Source: Actinomadura sp. DC4 (lineage in GTDB: Bacteria; Actinomycetota; Actinomycetes; Streptosporangiales; Streptosporangiaceae). Taken from it: 64,000 bases of DNA. Below the pieces are notes generated by a model. It made no database searches, was not told the DNA's origin, and saw only the letters and a list, made by a program, of their open reading frames with translations. Of this stretch, positions 1-7,920 are shown piece after piece (within the stretch, counting starts at the first letter, position 1; every line of letters starts with the position of its first letter). Where the stretch lies: contig NZ_JAUEQY010000024.1 of NCBI RefSeq assembly GCF_030406325.1, positions 1 to 64,000 of the forward strand, given 5' to 3'. The translations under genes and the position numbers were made by a program.

Positions 1-973
1 CGGGGTTGGTAAGTATGGGGATGAGACGGTGTTGGGGGTGTTGGCCGATGGTGATTACTTCGGTGATCGGGCGTTGGCGGGGTCTCAGGACACGTGGGAC
101 TTCACCGCCAAAGCCGCCACACGCTGCCTTCTCCTGTCGCTGTCCCGCGAGACCTTCGACGAGCTGACCGAGGAGTCCGAAGAGCTACGGGACCACCTCG
201 ACCGTCTCCGCGACGGCACGACGCCGACGCAGAACAAGCACGGTGAGGCCGCCATCACGCTGGCCTCGGGGCATGTGGGTGAGCCGGTGCTGCCGGGCAC
301 GTTCGTGGACTACGAGCTGTCGCCCCGGGAGTACGAACTGAGCGTGGCCCAGACCGTGCTGCAGGTGCACACGCGCGTCGCCGACCTCTACAACCAGCCC
401 ATGGACCAGGTCCAGCAGCAGTTGCGGCTGACCGTCGAGGCGCTGCGCGAGCGGCAGGAGCACGAGCTGGTCAACAACCGCGAGTTCGGGCTCCTCCACA
501 ACGCCGACCTCAAACAGCGCATCCACGCCCGATCCGGGCCGCCGACCCCGGACGACATGGACGAGCTCGTGAGCCGCCGCCGCAAGTCGCGGTTCTTCCT
601 CGCCCACCCGCGCGCGATCGCGGCGTTCGGCCGCGAGTGCAACCGGCGTGGCATCTACCCGCAGAACGTCGAGGTCGAGGGCCGCGCGGTGGCGGCCTGG
701 CGCGGCGTGCCGGTCCTGCCGTGCAACAAGATCCCCATCACCGACGACGGCACGACCTCGATCCTGTGCATGCGGACCGGTGCCGACGACCAGGGCGTCG
801 TCGGGCTCCACCAGAGCGGCATCCCCCACGAGATCGAGCCGAGCATGTCGGTGCGGTTCATGGGAATCAATGAGAAGGCCGTCATCTCGTACCTCGTCAG
901 CGCCTACTACTCGGCGGCCGTCCTCGTCCCCGACGCGCTCGGCATTCTCGAGAACGTCGAAATCTCTCGTTGA
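1..973 (+). CDS. Family 2B encapsulin shell protein (5' partial)
   Basis: This is the C-terminal part of an encapsulin nanocompartment shell protein of family 2B, the subgroup carrying a cyclic-nucleotide-binding-like domain inserted in the HK97-fold shell. The frame is open to base 2, so the true start lies outside the window; a GTG at 29 is internal. The first ~50 residues hold the end of the cNMP-binding-like domain ([11 protein letters not shown]). The shell part follows: a [20 protein letters not shown] segment, [11 protein letters not shown], a [19 protein letters not shown] segment, and a C-terminus rich in Tyr/Ala near the usual shell end. Assignment is from recognised family pattern, not a search. 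The next gene starts 16 bp downstream on the same strand and encodes a polyprenyl synthase, a described cargo type for family 2 encapsulins. A second shell gene, common in 2B operons, could lie to the left. Confidence 0.88.
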   Translation, partial: GVGKYGDETVLGVLADGDYFGDRALAGSQDTWDFTAKAATRCLLLSLSRETFDELTEESEELRDHLDRLRDGTTPTQNKHGEAAITLASGHVGEPVLPGTFVDYELSPREYELSVAQTVLQVHTRVADLYNQPMDQVQQQLRLTVEALRERQEHELVNNREFGLLHNADLKQRIHARSGPPTPDDMDELVSRRRKSRFFLAHPRAIAAFGRECNRRGIYPQNVEVEGRAVAAWRGVPVLPCNKIPITDDGTTSILCMRTGADDQGVVGLHQSGIPHEIEPSMSVRFMGINEKAVISYLVSAYYSAAVLVPDALGILENVEISR

Positions 974-989
974 GAGGCGTGCCCACCTG

Positions 990-2027
990 ATGACCACAAC
1001 GGATGAGTCGAGAGCGGCCCGTACGGCCGCCAAGGTGCTGGCCTGGAGCCGAAGCACGGTCGAGCCGGCGCTGCGTGCGGCCGTCGACACGCTGCCGAGC
1101 TCGATGCGCCTGGTCGCGGGCCACCACTACGGCTGGTGGGACGAACGCGGCGAGCCGGTCCAGGCCGCGGGAGGCAAGGCCATCCGGCCCACACTCACCC
1201 TGCTGGCCGCCGAGGCGGTCGGCGGCGATCCGGCGGTCGCGGTGCCGGCGGCGGTCGCCGTCGAACTCGTGCACAGCTTCTCGTTACTGCACGACGACGT
1301 GATGGACGGCGACCGCACCCGCCGCCACCGCCCGACGACCTGGGCCGCGTTCGGAGTGGGCCCCGCGATCCTCGGCGGCGACGCGCTGCTGACGCTGGCC
1401 TTCGACGTCCTGGCCGCGAGCGACCACCCGGCCGCCGCGGACGGCATGCGGCGCCTGAGCGCCGCCGTGCAGGACCTGGTCGACGGCCAGAGCGCGGACA
1501 TGGCCTTCGAGACCCGCGCGGACGTCGACCTCCGCGAATGCCTGACCATGGCCGAGGGAAAGACCGCCGCCCTCTTAGGCTGCGCCTGCGCCCTGGGTGC
1601 CTTCTACGGCGGCCGCCCGGACCTGGTCCCCGGCCTGGGAGCCTTCGGCGACCGACTGGGCCTGGCCTTCCAACTGGTCGATGACCTGCTGGGCATCTGG
1701 GGAGACCCGGAGGTCACGGGCAAGGCCGTGTACGCGGACCTCCGCCAGCGCAAGAAGAGCCTGCCGGTCGTTGCCGCCCTGACCTCGAACACCCCGGCCG
1801 GCCACGAATTCGCGGACCTCTACCACCGGGAAACCTCCCTGACCGACGACGAACTCGTCCACGCGGCCGGCCTGATCGAACTGGCCGGAGGCCGCACCTG
1901 GTGCCGCCGAAAGGCGGACGATCTGCTGACCGAGGCCCTGTCCCACTTGAGATCGACCGCCCCGGCGGACCGCCCAGCGGCCGAACTCACCGCCTTGGCC
2001 GACCTGGTCACTCGCCGAGACCACTGA
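990..2027 (+). CDS. Polyprenyl diphosphate synthase, probable encapsulin cargo
   Basis: All-alpha trans-isoprenyl diphosphate synthase of 345 residues that should condense allylic diphosphates with isopentenyl diphosphate. The first Asp-rich motif is HDDVMDGDR near residue 101 and the second is LVDDLLGIWGD near residue 230; the basic motif GGKAIRP is near residue 60. ATG 990 was chosen because it lies 16 bp after the shell stop and starts a family-length protein; the frame stays open upstream but that would overlap the shell gene. Two rare TTA (Leu) codons occur at 1284-1286 and 1575-1577, one immediately before the first Asp motif, so expression could depend on the bldA-type tRNA. There is no long disordered N-terminal extension of the kind seen on some family 2 cargoes, so packaging is inferred from context only. 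Product chain length cannot be read from the sequence. Confidence 0.9.
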   Translation: MTTTDESRAARTAAKVLAWSRSTVEPALRAAVDTLPSSMRLVAGHHYGWWDERGEPVQAAGGKAIRPTLTLLAAEAVGGDPAVAVPAAVAVELVHSFSLLHDDVMDGDRTRRHRPTTWAAFGVGPAILGGDALLTLAFDVLAASDHPAAADGMRRLSAAVQDLVDGQSADMAFETRADVDLRECLTMAEGKTAALLGCACALGAFYGGRPDLVPGLGAFGDRLGLAFQLVDDLLGIWGDPEVTGKAVYADLRQRKKSLPVVAALTSNTPAGHEFADLYHRETSLTDDELVHAAGLIELAGGRTWCRRKADDLLTEALSHLRSTAPADRPAAELTALADLVTRRDH

Positions 2028-2255
2028 CCTGGGCCGCACGCCAGGCGTTGACCCGAGCCCCTGAGGGCCGGTTCGTTGGAGCGCCGCCGGCGTCCGCGGA
2101 TCCATGCCACCGCCCGTCTCCGCGTAATCCGCAGGTCTGCATGGTCCAGCCGAACCCCGGTCACCCGCCGAGACCACTGGTCCTGGCTGTTGAACATGAG
2201 CCACCGAGGGGCCGGTTCGTTCGCTGGTGGCCTCCGGGATCCATGCCACCGCCCG
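2006..2255 (+). repeat. Imperfect direct duplication of the synthase 3' end
   Basis: Copy 1 (2006-2116) begins in the last codons of the polyprenyl synthase and runs past its stop; copy 2 (2159-2255) repeats the order of blocks 153 bp later. Shared blocks include CGCCGAGACCACTG, GGGCCGGTTCGTT and GGATCCATGCCACCGCCCG. The middle of the copies has diverged. The rest of 2028-2484 shows no convincing gene. Confidence 0.6.
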
Positions 2256-2449
2256 AGGCTTCGCCACCCGCTCTCGCACTTCCGCGGGTCGTCTCGGGGC
2301 GCGCCACCCGCGCCATCATCTCGAAGCGGTGCGTGACCTGCACGTTTCGTGTCACTCTGGCTCTCACGGCAATGCGGGCCGAACTCATCCGCCCGCACCC
2401 CGCCTATCGGACTGGTTCGACGACCGAGACACCTGTAGGGTGCATGCGA

Positions 2450-2468
2450 ATTACATGATTACATGATT
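2450..2468 (+). promoter_or_regulatory. Tandem ATTACATG repeat upstream of the globin fusion
   Basis: Two adjacent copies of ATTACATG followed by ATT lie 17-35 bp before the ATG at 2485, just ahead of the strong ribosome site GGGGAGG (2471-2477). The block is AT-rich compared with its surroundings and may be part of a promoter or operator. No known operator was recognised. Confidence 0.4.
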
Positions 2469-2484
2469 TCGGGGAGGTCGTGCG

Positions 2485-3228
2485 ATGATCGTTGAGTACA
2501 TCCGTTACCGCGTGCCCGACGGCGAGGAGTTCGAGGCCGCCTACCGCCGCGCTGTAGTGCCACTGGACAAGGCGTCCCAGTGCCTGGACTACGAGTTGTC
2601 CCGATGCGTCGACGAACCCGGCGCCTACACCCTCCGTATCGTCTGGACCTCCGCGCAGGGCCATCTCGAAGGCTTTCGGAACGGCGAGCACTTTCAGGCG
2701 TTCTTCGCCGAGATCAAGCCGTACGTGTCGAACATCGAGGAGATGCGGCACTACGAACCCGTGATCGAGAAGACCCAGCCGACATTGTTCGACTGGGCGG
2801 GTGGCGCGGAGGCGCTCGAACGGCTGACCGATGCCTTTTATGGAAAGGTGGCGAAAGACGACCTGGTCGGGCCGTTGTTCGCTCATATGGACCCGAGCCA
2901 CCCACGCTACGTGGCGATGTGGCTGGGCGAGGTCTTCGGCGGACCCACTCATTACAGCCGAGAGCGCGGCGGCCACGCGCACATGGTCTCCAAGCATCTC
3001 GGGAAAGGGATCACCGAGCAGCAGCGTCGCCGGTGGGTGAGCCTGCTCATGGACGCCGCCGACGACGTGAGTCTGCCCTCCGACCCCGAGTTCAGGGCGG
3101 CGTTCGCGAGCTATATCGAGTGGGGCACCCGCCTGGCCGTGTATTTCTCCCGGCCCGGCGCCACCGCTCCCGGCGAAGGGCCGATGCCACGCTGGGGCTG
3201 GGGGGCCGCCCCGCCGTACCGGCCCTGA
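2485..3228 (+). CDS. Antibiotic-monooxygenase-like domain fused to truncated hemoglobin
   Basis: Two-domain protein of 247 residues. Residues 1-95 form an ABM-type dimeric alpha-beta domain (MIVEYIRYRVPDGEEFEAAY start). Residues ~98-225 form a group II truncated globin: proximal His is probably His171 in SKHLGKGI, with the group II Trp184 in RRRWVSLL, and a C-terminus PMPRWGWG typical of this class. Such ABM-globin chimeras are known in streptomycetes. A role in oxygen or NO chemistry coupled to oxidation of an unknown small substrate is inference. ATG 2485 has a strong GGGGAGG ribosome site 7 bp upstream. The gene ends 10 bp from the convergent gene at 3239. Confidence 0.9.
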   Translation: MIVEYIRYRVPDGEEFEAAYRRAVVPLDKASQCLDYELSRCVDEPGAYTLRIVWTSAQGHLEGFRNGEHFQAFFAEIKPYVSNIEEMRHYEPVIEKTQPTLFDWAGGAEALERLTDAFYGKVAKDDLVGPLFAHMDPSHPRYVAMWLGEVFGGPTHYSRERGGHAHMVSKHLGKGITEQQRRRWVSLLMDAADDVSLPSDPEFRAAFASYIEWGTRLAVYFSRPGATAPGEGPMPRWGWGAAPPYRP

Positions 3229-3238
3229 CCGAAGACGC

Positions 3239-4177
3239 CTACCGGGCGCTCCGCAGGTCGGACCAGCGGGTCGGATGGCCGGATGCATCCGTGGTCAGCC
3301 AGGATCCGTCTCCCAGCGGTTCGAGGTCGTACGGGCTCTTTCCATGGGCGTCGAACTCGGCTCCCACCTGGCCAGACCGCAGGTCGACGGGGTAATGGTG
3401 CCACCATTCCTGCTCGTCCTCCGTTTCTCCGACAATGGTGACGATGGCCGTGTCCGGGCGGAGGTAGCCGCCGCTCCACTCCACGAAAGCGTCCTCCGGG
3501 TCGTACCCGAAGGTCTCGATCGGGATTTTCAGCTCTACCTCGCCGCCTGGATAGGTGTGGAAGGCCACGTCGCCCTGGTCGTGGTCGACGGTCATGAAAC
3601 GGTCCCCGTCCGGGGCCAGGTCGATGAGGCATCGGTCCGACCACGGGTAGCGGACGAGGTCGAGGCGGTCGCCGGCCGGCGTTCCGCGGAAGATGATCGA
3701 GCCGTCCTGGCCTTCTCCCACGTTCAGCAGGAGACTCTCGCCGGCCGGGTGGCGGAGTTGTTCGGCGCCGTGTCCGACGGTCTCCAGGTCGGCGTGGTCG
3801 ATGGTCCGGCCGGTCTCGGCGTCCAGGACGACCCACTGGTCGAGGCGTTTCCGGCCGGCCATGCTGTCGGGGCGGTAGATCCAGACCAGCCGGTCGTCCA
3901 GGGACAACGCGCAACCCGGGTGGTGGCCGTGCCGCTCCGTCGCCGGCGGCTCGAACGCCGAACGCCAGATCTCGGTCCCGTCGTCGGTCATGCAGACGGC
4001 CGCGTTCACGGTCGTGTAGACGGCTCGCCGGAGATCGGCGGAGACCGCGTGGTCGACGACCTCCTCGGACGGCCGGAACACCGCCGCAGGGGACAGCGTG
4101 CCCCAGGAGCCGGGGGCGATGTCGTACGCGCAGATGCGTCCGTCGACCAGACGCATGGGGAGGGATCGCTGGACCAT
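3239..4177 (-). CDS. Hypothetical beta-propeller-like protein
   Basis: Protein of 312 residues with no recognised family name. Short repeated strands ending in Trp/Asp pairs (DDRLVWIY, LDQWVVLDAETG, GDRFMTVDHDQGDVAFHTYPGGEV, GDGSWLTTDASG) suggest a WD40/YVTN-like propeller. There is no signal peptide or membrane helix, so it is probably cytoplasmic. No clear ribosome site precedes ATG 4177; ATG 4156 is an alternative. It lies 40 bp downstream of the HxlR gene on the same strand and could be read with it. Confidence 0.7.
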   Translation of the reverse strand: MVQRSLPMRLVDGRICAYDIAPGSWGTLSPAAVFRPSEEVVDHAVSADLRRAVYTTVNAAVCMTDDGTEIWRSAFEPPATERHGHHPGCALSLDDRLVWIYRPDSMAGRKRLDQWVVLDAETGRTIDHADLETVGHGAEQLRHPAGESLLLNVGEGQDGSIIFRGTPAGDRLDLVRYPWSDRCLIDLAPDGDRFMTVDHDQGDVAFHTYPGGEVELKIPIETFGYDPEDAFVEWSGGYLRPDTAIVTIVGETEDEQEWWHHYPVDLRSGQVGAEFDAHGKSPYDLEPLGDGSWLTTDASGHPTRWSDLRSAR

Positions 4178-4217
4178 GATCGGAGGGTAGTGCTCCGGGC
4201 CTGGTCGTGATCCTGGG

Positions 4218-4595
4218 TCACTCCGTGCGCGCCTCGTACGTGGCTCGGCTCGCCTCGATGTGGGGGACGTGTTCGATGGCCCAGCCCGCGAGGGCCAGTG
4301 CGGGCGGGATGAGGCTTTTGCCGGTTACGGTCAGCGCGTACTCCACTCGCGGCGGGACCTCCGCGTGGACCGTACGGGTCACCAGGCCGTCGCGCTCGAG
4401 GTTGCGCAAGGTCAGGGTCAGCATGCGCTGAGAGATGCCGGGTACCTGCTGGTGCAGCTCGGTGAAGCGCAGCGTGCCCTGGTCGAGAGTCGCCACGATC
4501 AGCAGCGTCCACTTGTTGCAGATCCGGTCCAGAATCGTACGGATCCTCCGGCCGCCGTCGCCTCTGATCATGCAGGTGTGCTCGTATTCGGACAT
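4218..4595 (-). CDS. HxlR-family transcriptional regulator
   Basis: Winged-helix regulator of 125 residues. The family pattern is clear: an N-terminal Cys (residue 8) in a CMIRGDGG context, ILDRICNKWTLLIVATL, the recognition region RFTELHQQVPGISQRMLTLTLRNLERDGLV, and the wing RVEYALTVTGKSL. Many HxlR proteins sense electrophiles or redox state through such a Cys. It is divergent from a DoxX gene 129 bp away, a frequent pairing, so it probably controls that gene and itself. Confidence 0.88.
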   Translation of the reverse strand: MSEYEHTCMIRGDGGRRIRTILDRICNKWTLLIVATLDQGTLRFTELHQQVPGISQRMLTLTLRNLERDGLVTRTVHAEVPPRVEYALTVTGKSLIPPALALAGWAIEHVPHIEASRATYEARTE

Positions 4596-4724
4596 GACAG
4601 CCCCTTGTGCCTCACTTACACGTCTGTGCCTTTTGTAGACCTTTCAATACTGACGCATCATGAAGCTACTTACGGCCGGTGACCGTCCTGTTCACGGCCG
4701 TTTTCCCGCCGTCGAAGGGCTCTC
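4596..4724. promoter_or_regulatory. Divergent HxlR/DoxX promoter region
   Basis: AT-richer spacer between the divergent regulator and DoxX genes. The hexamer ACTTAC occurs twice in the same direction (4614-4619 and 4668-4673), and a short GTCT/AGAC pair lies between them (4623-4640). These are candidate HxlR half-sites; the assignment rests only on their position. Confidence 0.4.
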
Positions 4725-5090
4725 ATGGAACTCGCCTACTGGATCGTCGCGGCGCTGCTGGCGGTGTTCTACGTGTACGCCGGAGGTAAGAAGGTCATTC
4801 AGAGCCAGGAGCGGCTCCGGCCGATGATGGGCTGGGTCGACCGCGTCCCGATGCCGCTGGTCAGGGCGATCGGTGTGCTGGAGGTCCTCGGCGCCGCCGG
4901 CCTGATCCTGCCCCCGCTGACGGGGATCGCCGCCTGGCTCGCCATCGCCGCGGCGATCGGGCTCGTCCTGATCCAGGTCGGCGGCATCGCGGTCCACCTG
5001 TCCCGCGGCGAGGCCCGGCAGATCGGGCTCAACATCGCCCTTCTCGCGGCCGCCGTCGCGGTCGCCTGGCTGGGCACCACCTGGCTCTGA
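4725..5090 (+). CDS. DoxX-family membrane protein
   Basis: Small integral membrane protein of 121 residues with four predicted helices: residues ~4-20, ~48-68, ~70-92 and ~100-118. The DoxX pattern is seen in VFYVYAGGKKVI and the helix after VPMPLVRAIGVLEVLGAAGLILP. Such proteins are linked to redox or thiol stress in actinobacteria; exact function is unknown. It is followed by a strong hairpin at 5159-5198. Confidence 0.82.
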   Translation: MELAYWIVAALLAVFYVYAGGKKVIQSQERLRPMMGWVDRVPMPLVRAIGVLEVLGAAGLILPPLTGIAAWLAIAAAIGLVLIQVGGIAVHLSRGEARQIGLNIALLAAAVAVAWLGTTWL

Positions 5091-5158
5091 ACCGCCCCCG
5101 CACGGCCGAACCGCTACGCGATGCTCGGACGCCGGCGCCCTTCCTGCCGGGCGGGGAA

Positions 5159-5198
5159 GGTGAAGGGCCGGAGGCGTTGACCGTGCCGGCCCTTCACC
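5159..5198 (+). terminator. Hairpin terminator after DoxX gene
   Basis: Perfect 13-bp inverted repeat: GGTGAAGGGCCGG (5159-5171) and CCGGCCCTTCACC (5186-5198) with a 14-nt loop. No T-run follows, as is usual in high-GC actinobacteria. It lies 69 bp after the DoxX stop. Confidence 0.7.
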
Positions 5199-5244
5199 GG
5201 CGGCCGGGGCGCTTCCACCCGCACCGGCCCTGCGTTTCCGTTTG

Positions 5245-5577
5245 CCCGCCCGTAGCACCAGACTGAGCGAAAAGGGAACGCTCGACATCCCTCTGACGTC
5301 GACCTGTATTACACCGCAGGGAAAAGCCGGAACACGACTGCAAGCATCGCCAGTGACCAGGATAGAACGCATCGCATCAATGCTGAACGACGCTCACCAC
5401 ATTGCAACACGCCATTTCGCGTTCGGGACGAGTGCACCGGCACGAGCTTCACAGTTCTCTGGCGGGCACGCCATCTCTGGGGCAGTATTGCTACACCAAA
5501 GGGAGTCGGCGGGATCCGTGACTTCCACCGGCGAGGAACCACCGGCCCCCTTTGCGTGACAGTCCCGCCCGTAGCAC
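5245..5577. mobile_element. Possible MITE-like insertion flanked by 14-bp direct repeats
   Basis: The 14-mer CCCGCCCGTAGCAC occurs at 5245-5258 and again at 5564-5577. The ~305 bp between them is more AT-rich than the surroundings and encodes nothing recognisable. The inner ends look like an imperfect inverted pair: ACTGAGCGAAAAGGG from 5262, and ACTGTCACGCAAAGGG reading inward on the other strand from 5563. This suggests a small non-autonomous element with a target duplication. A duplicated promoter segment is the alternative. The rest of 5091-5611 holds only the hairpin at 5159-5198. Confidence 0.35.
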
Positions 5578-5611
5578 GGTAATCGGACCGACCGAAAACG
5601 GAGATATACCT

Positions 5612-5749
5612 ATGGGTCACAGACAACGTTCCGGGCTGGCCGATGCTCCCCGTACGCGCGGCGGCCTCGTGTCCCTGGGCGTCCCCACCATCATCCCGGC
5701 ATTCGTCGCCCAGGCGCTGGTCGCGACCCTCGCGTCGGGGCCGAGGTGA
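5612..5749 (+). CDS. Small ORF, 45 residues, upstream of HTH gene
   Basis: Unrecognised peptide with a charged N-terminus (MGHRQRSGLADAPRTRG) and a hydrophobic C-terminal half (VSLGVPTIIPAFVAQALVAT). ATG 5612 has a good ribosome site, ACGGAGA at 5598-5604. Its TGA at 5747-5749 ends four bases before GTG 5754 of the next gene, so the two are probably translationally coupled. The hydrophobic stretch could be a membrane segment or a peptide signal. It could also be a chance frame; no homologue is known to me. Confidence 0.4.
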   Translation: MGHRQRSGLADAPRTRGGLVSLGVPTIIPAFVAQALVATLASGPR

Positions 5750-5753
5750 TCAA

Positions 5754-6650
5754 GTGGTGGCGACACGACGGCGAGGGGCGCCGGTGACCGCGACCAAGGG
5801 GCCGGCGCCGCTCGAACCGGAAGAAGACCAAGAGCCGCTCATCGAGCATCTCCGCGAAGAAGAACTGCGGGATCGCATTCGTACTATCGACGATGAAATG
5901 GCCAAATGGAGGGCCAAACTCAGCCTCTTGCTGAATGCCGCCGTCCAGTACGAGCTCAACAAGGTCGCCGGCGATGACGGCGTCGAGGTCATCGCCTCGG
6001 TCGTCGGCATTCACGCCGAGGCCATCTGGCCGCTTCTCGCCGGGTCCTATCGCGCCACCCCGACCGTATGGATGCGGCTCGAACGCATCCTCATGCTCTG
6101 CCACGCCAGCGAAGGCGTCGAACGCGTCACCACCGCGCGCGGCTATTTCGACCGGCTGCTCGATCTCACCGCGGAAAGGGACCGGGCGTTGAACCGCCGG
6201 GTCGAACTCAGCCGGCGCAAGCGCGGCAAGGAGGCCGGGATCGGCGCCACCCGCGTCCCCGAGCCGGAGAAGGCACCCGGCGACAGCACGGACCCACCCG
6301 TCACTCCACCGGCAATCCCCGACCTGCGCGGACACGACCAGCGGCCCGACCCGCTGCTGGCCGACACGCCGGAAGGCTTCGTCGCCGCGATGCGCGCCTA
6401 CCACGCGTGGGCCGGCAACCCCAGCCTGCGCGAGATGGAACGACGCTGCGCCAAGCAGATCTCCTACTCGACCTTCCGCACCATGCTCAACGGCGGCTCC
6501 CTCCCGGCCAAGCTCGCCTCGGTCGAGACCTTCGTACGGGTCCTCGGCGGCACCACCGAGGACCTCCAACGCTGGGCGACCGCGTGGCGGCGAATAGCCA
6601 TGAACGGCGACGAGGCGGGTGGAGGGGACCGGCAGTCGAACGAGCCCTGA
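5754..6650 (+). CDS. Helix-turn-helix domain protein of unknown role
   Basis: Soluble protein of about 298 residues. The N-terminal third is acidic and charged (EEDQEPLIEHLREEELRDRI), perhaps coiled coil. Two helix-turn-helix-like units follow: one around VIASVVGIHAEAIWPLLAGSY with FDRLLDLTAERDRAL, the other from FVAAMRAYHAWAG through SLREMERRCAKQISYSTFRTMLNG to VETFVRVLGGTTEDLQRWATAWRR. The second unit resembles the HTH found at the N-terminus of many actinobacterial XRE and NB-ARC regulators. Start candidates are GTG 5754, GTG 5757 and GTG 5784, each with a purine-rich site upstream. A DNA-binding role is inferred. Confidence 0.7.
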   Translation: MVATRRRGAPVTATKGPAPLEPEEDQEPLIEHLREEELRDRIRTIDDEMAKWRAKLSLLLNAAVQYELNKVAGDDGVEVIASVVGIHAEAIWPLLAGSYRATPTVWMRLERILMLCHASEGVERVTTARGYFDRLLDLTAERDRALNRRVELSRRKRGKEAGIGATRVPEPEKAPGDSTDPPVTPPAIPDLRGHDQRPDPLLADTPEGFVAAMRAYHAWAGNPSLREMERRCAKQISYSTFRTMLNGGSLPAKLASVETFVRVLGGTTEDLQRWATAWRRIAMNGDEAGGGDRQSNEP

Positions 6651-6693
6651 CCCCGCCGGAGCGCGGAGCCGACGTGCAGCCGTAGGGGAGGCG

Positions 6694-7920
6694 CTACCCC
6701 AGCTGGTCGCGGCGGCGGGTCAGGTAGGCGATCTCGGCGGTATTGCCGGCCAGTTCGATGGCTTCGTCGTACGCCGCGCGCGACTCCTGGTTCCGGCCCA
6801 GTCTGCGCAGCAGGTCGGCGCGGGTGGCGTGGTAGGCGTGATAACCGACCAGTTCGTCCCGAAGACGGTCGACGGCGGCCAGTGCCACCTGCGGGCCGTC
6901 GAGTTCGGCGACCGCGATGGCCCGGTTGAGCGCGACGATCGGTGAGGGGTCGAGCCGGACGAGCTGGTCGTAGAGGGCGAGGACCTGCGACCAGTCGGTG
7001 TCGCGCATGTCGCCGGCGGAGGTGTGTACGGCGTTGATCGCCGCGAGGATCTGGTACCGGCCAGGGGCCACCCCGGCGGCGAGCCGCTCGCGTACCAGCC
7101 GGTGGCCCTCGGCGATCAGCGCCGTGTCCCAGGCCCCGCGGTCCTGCTCGGCGAGTGTGACCAGTTCGCCGCCGGCCGAGACCCGGGCGCTGCGGCGGGC
7201 CTCGGTGAGGAGCATCAGAGCCAGCAGCCCGGCCGCCTCGCCGTCGTCCGGGAGGAGGGCACGGATCAGGCGGGTGAGCCGGATCGCTTCGGCGGTCAGG
7301 TCGTGCCGTACGGGATCGGTGCCGGGGCCGGTCGCCAGGTAGCCCTCGTTGAACACCAGGTAGAGGACGGCGAGCACGCCGGAGACGCGCGTCGGCAGGT
7401 CCTCGGCGGACGGCACGCGGTAGGGGATGCGAGCCGCTTTGATCTTGGCCTTCGCGCGGGTGATCCGCCGCTCCAACGCGGTCTCCCGTACCAGGAAGGC
7501 GCGGGCGATCTCGGGCACGGTCAGGCCGCCGACCAGACGCAGCGTCAGCGCCACGCGCGCCTCCACCGCCAGCGCCGGGTGACAGCAGGTGAAGATCAGC
7601 CGGAGCCGGTCGTCGTCGATGGCGCCGGCAGGCTCGGGCGGGTCGTCGTCGTAGACCATCTGAGCCTCCTTGTGCTTGTCGTCGCGTTTGTTCTCGCGCC
7701 GGATCCGGTCGATGGCCTTGCGATTTGCGGTGGTGGTCAGCCAGGCGCCGGGGTTGGGAGGCACGCCGTCGGCCGGCCACCGCTGTACGGCGGTCGCGAA
7801 CGCCTCGGCGGCCGCCTCCTCGGCGATGTCGAGGTCACCGAAGCGCCTGGTCAGGGAGGCGACCACCCGAGCCCACTCCTCGTGGTGGGCCCGGGTGATC
7901 GCGTCTTCGACGTCGCTCAC
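6694..7920 (-). CDS. ECF sigma factor, ECF42 type with C-terminal TPR-like extension
   Basis: RNA polymerase sigma factor of 408 residues, about twice the usual ECF length. Region 2 includes DIAEEAAAEAFATAVQRWP and ANRKAIDRIRRENKR. Region 4 is GGLTVPEIARAFLVRETALERRITRAKAKI. A long helical C-terminal part has TPR-like repeats (LYDQLVRLDPSPIVALNRAIAV, DLLRRLGRNQESRAAYDEAIEL), the hallmark of ECF42. GTG 7920 overlaps the TGA of the upstream DGPF gene (GTGA), so the pair is coupled. In ECF42 systems the DGPF/YCII partner gene is the usual neighbour and target. No classical anti-sigma gene is present. Confidence 0.9.
   Translation of the reverse strand: MSDVEDAITRAHHEEWARVVASLTRRFGDLDIAEEAAAEAFATAVQRWPADGVPPNPGAWLTTTANRKAIDRIRRENKRDDKHKEAQMVYDDDPPEPAGAIDDDRLRLIFTCCHPALAVEARVALTLRLVGGLTVPEIARAFLVRETALERRITRAKAKIKAARIPYRVPSAEDLPTRVSGVLAVLYLVFNEGYLATGPGTDPVRHDLTAEAIRLTRLIRALLPDDGEAAGLLALMLLTEARRSARVSAGGELVTLAEQDRGAWDTALIAEGHRLVRERLAAGVAPGRYQILAAINAVHTSAGDMRDTDWSQVLALYDQLVRLDPSPIVALNRAIAVAELDGPQVALAAVDRLRDELVGYHAYHATRADLLRRLGRNQESRAAYDEAIELAGNTAEIAYLTRRRDQLG

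Noticed and set aside
5380-5559. Small plus-strand ORF beginning MLNDAHHIATRHFA
   Set aside because: No ribosome site, poor codon bias and it lies inside the possible inserted element.
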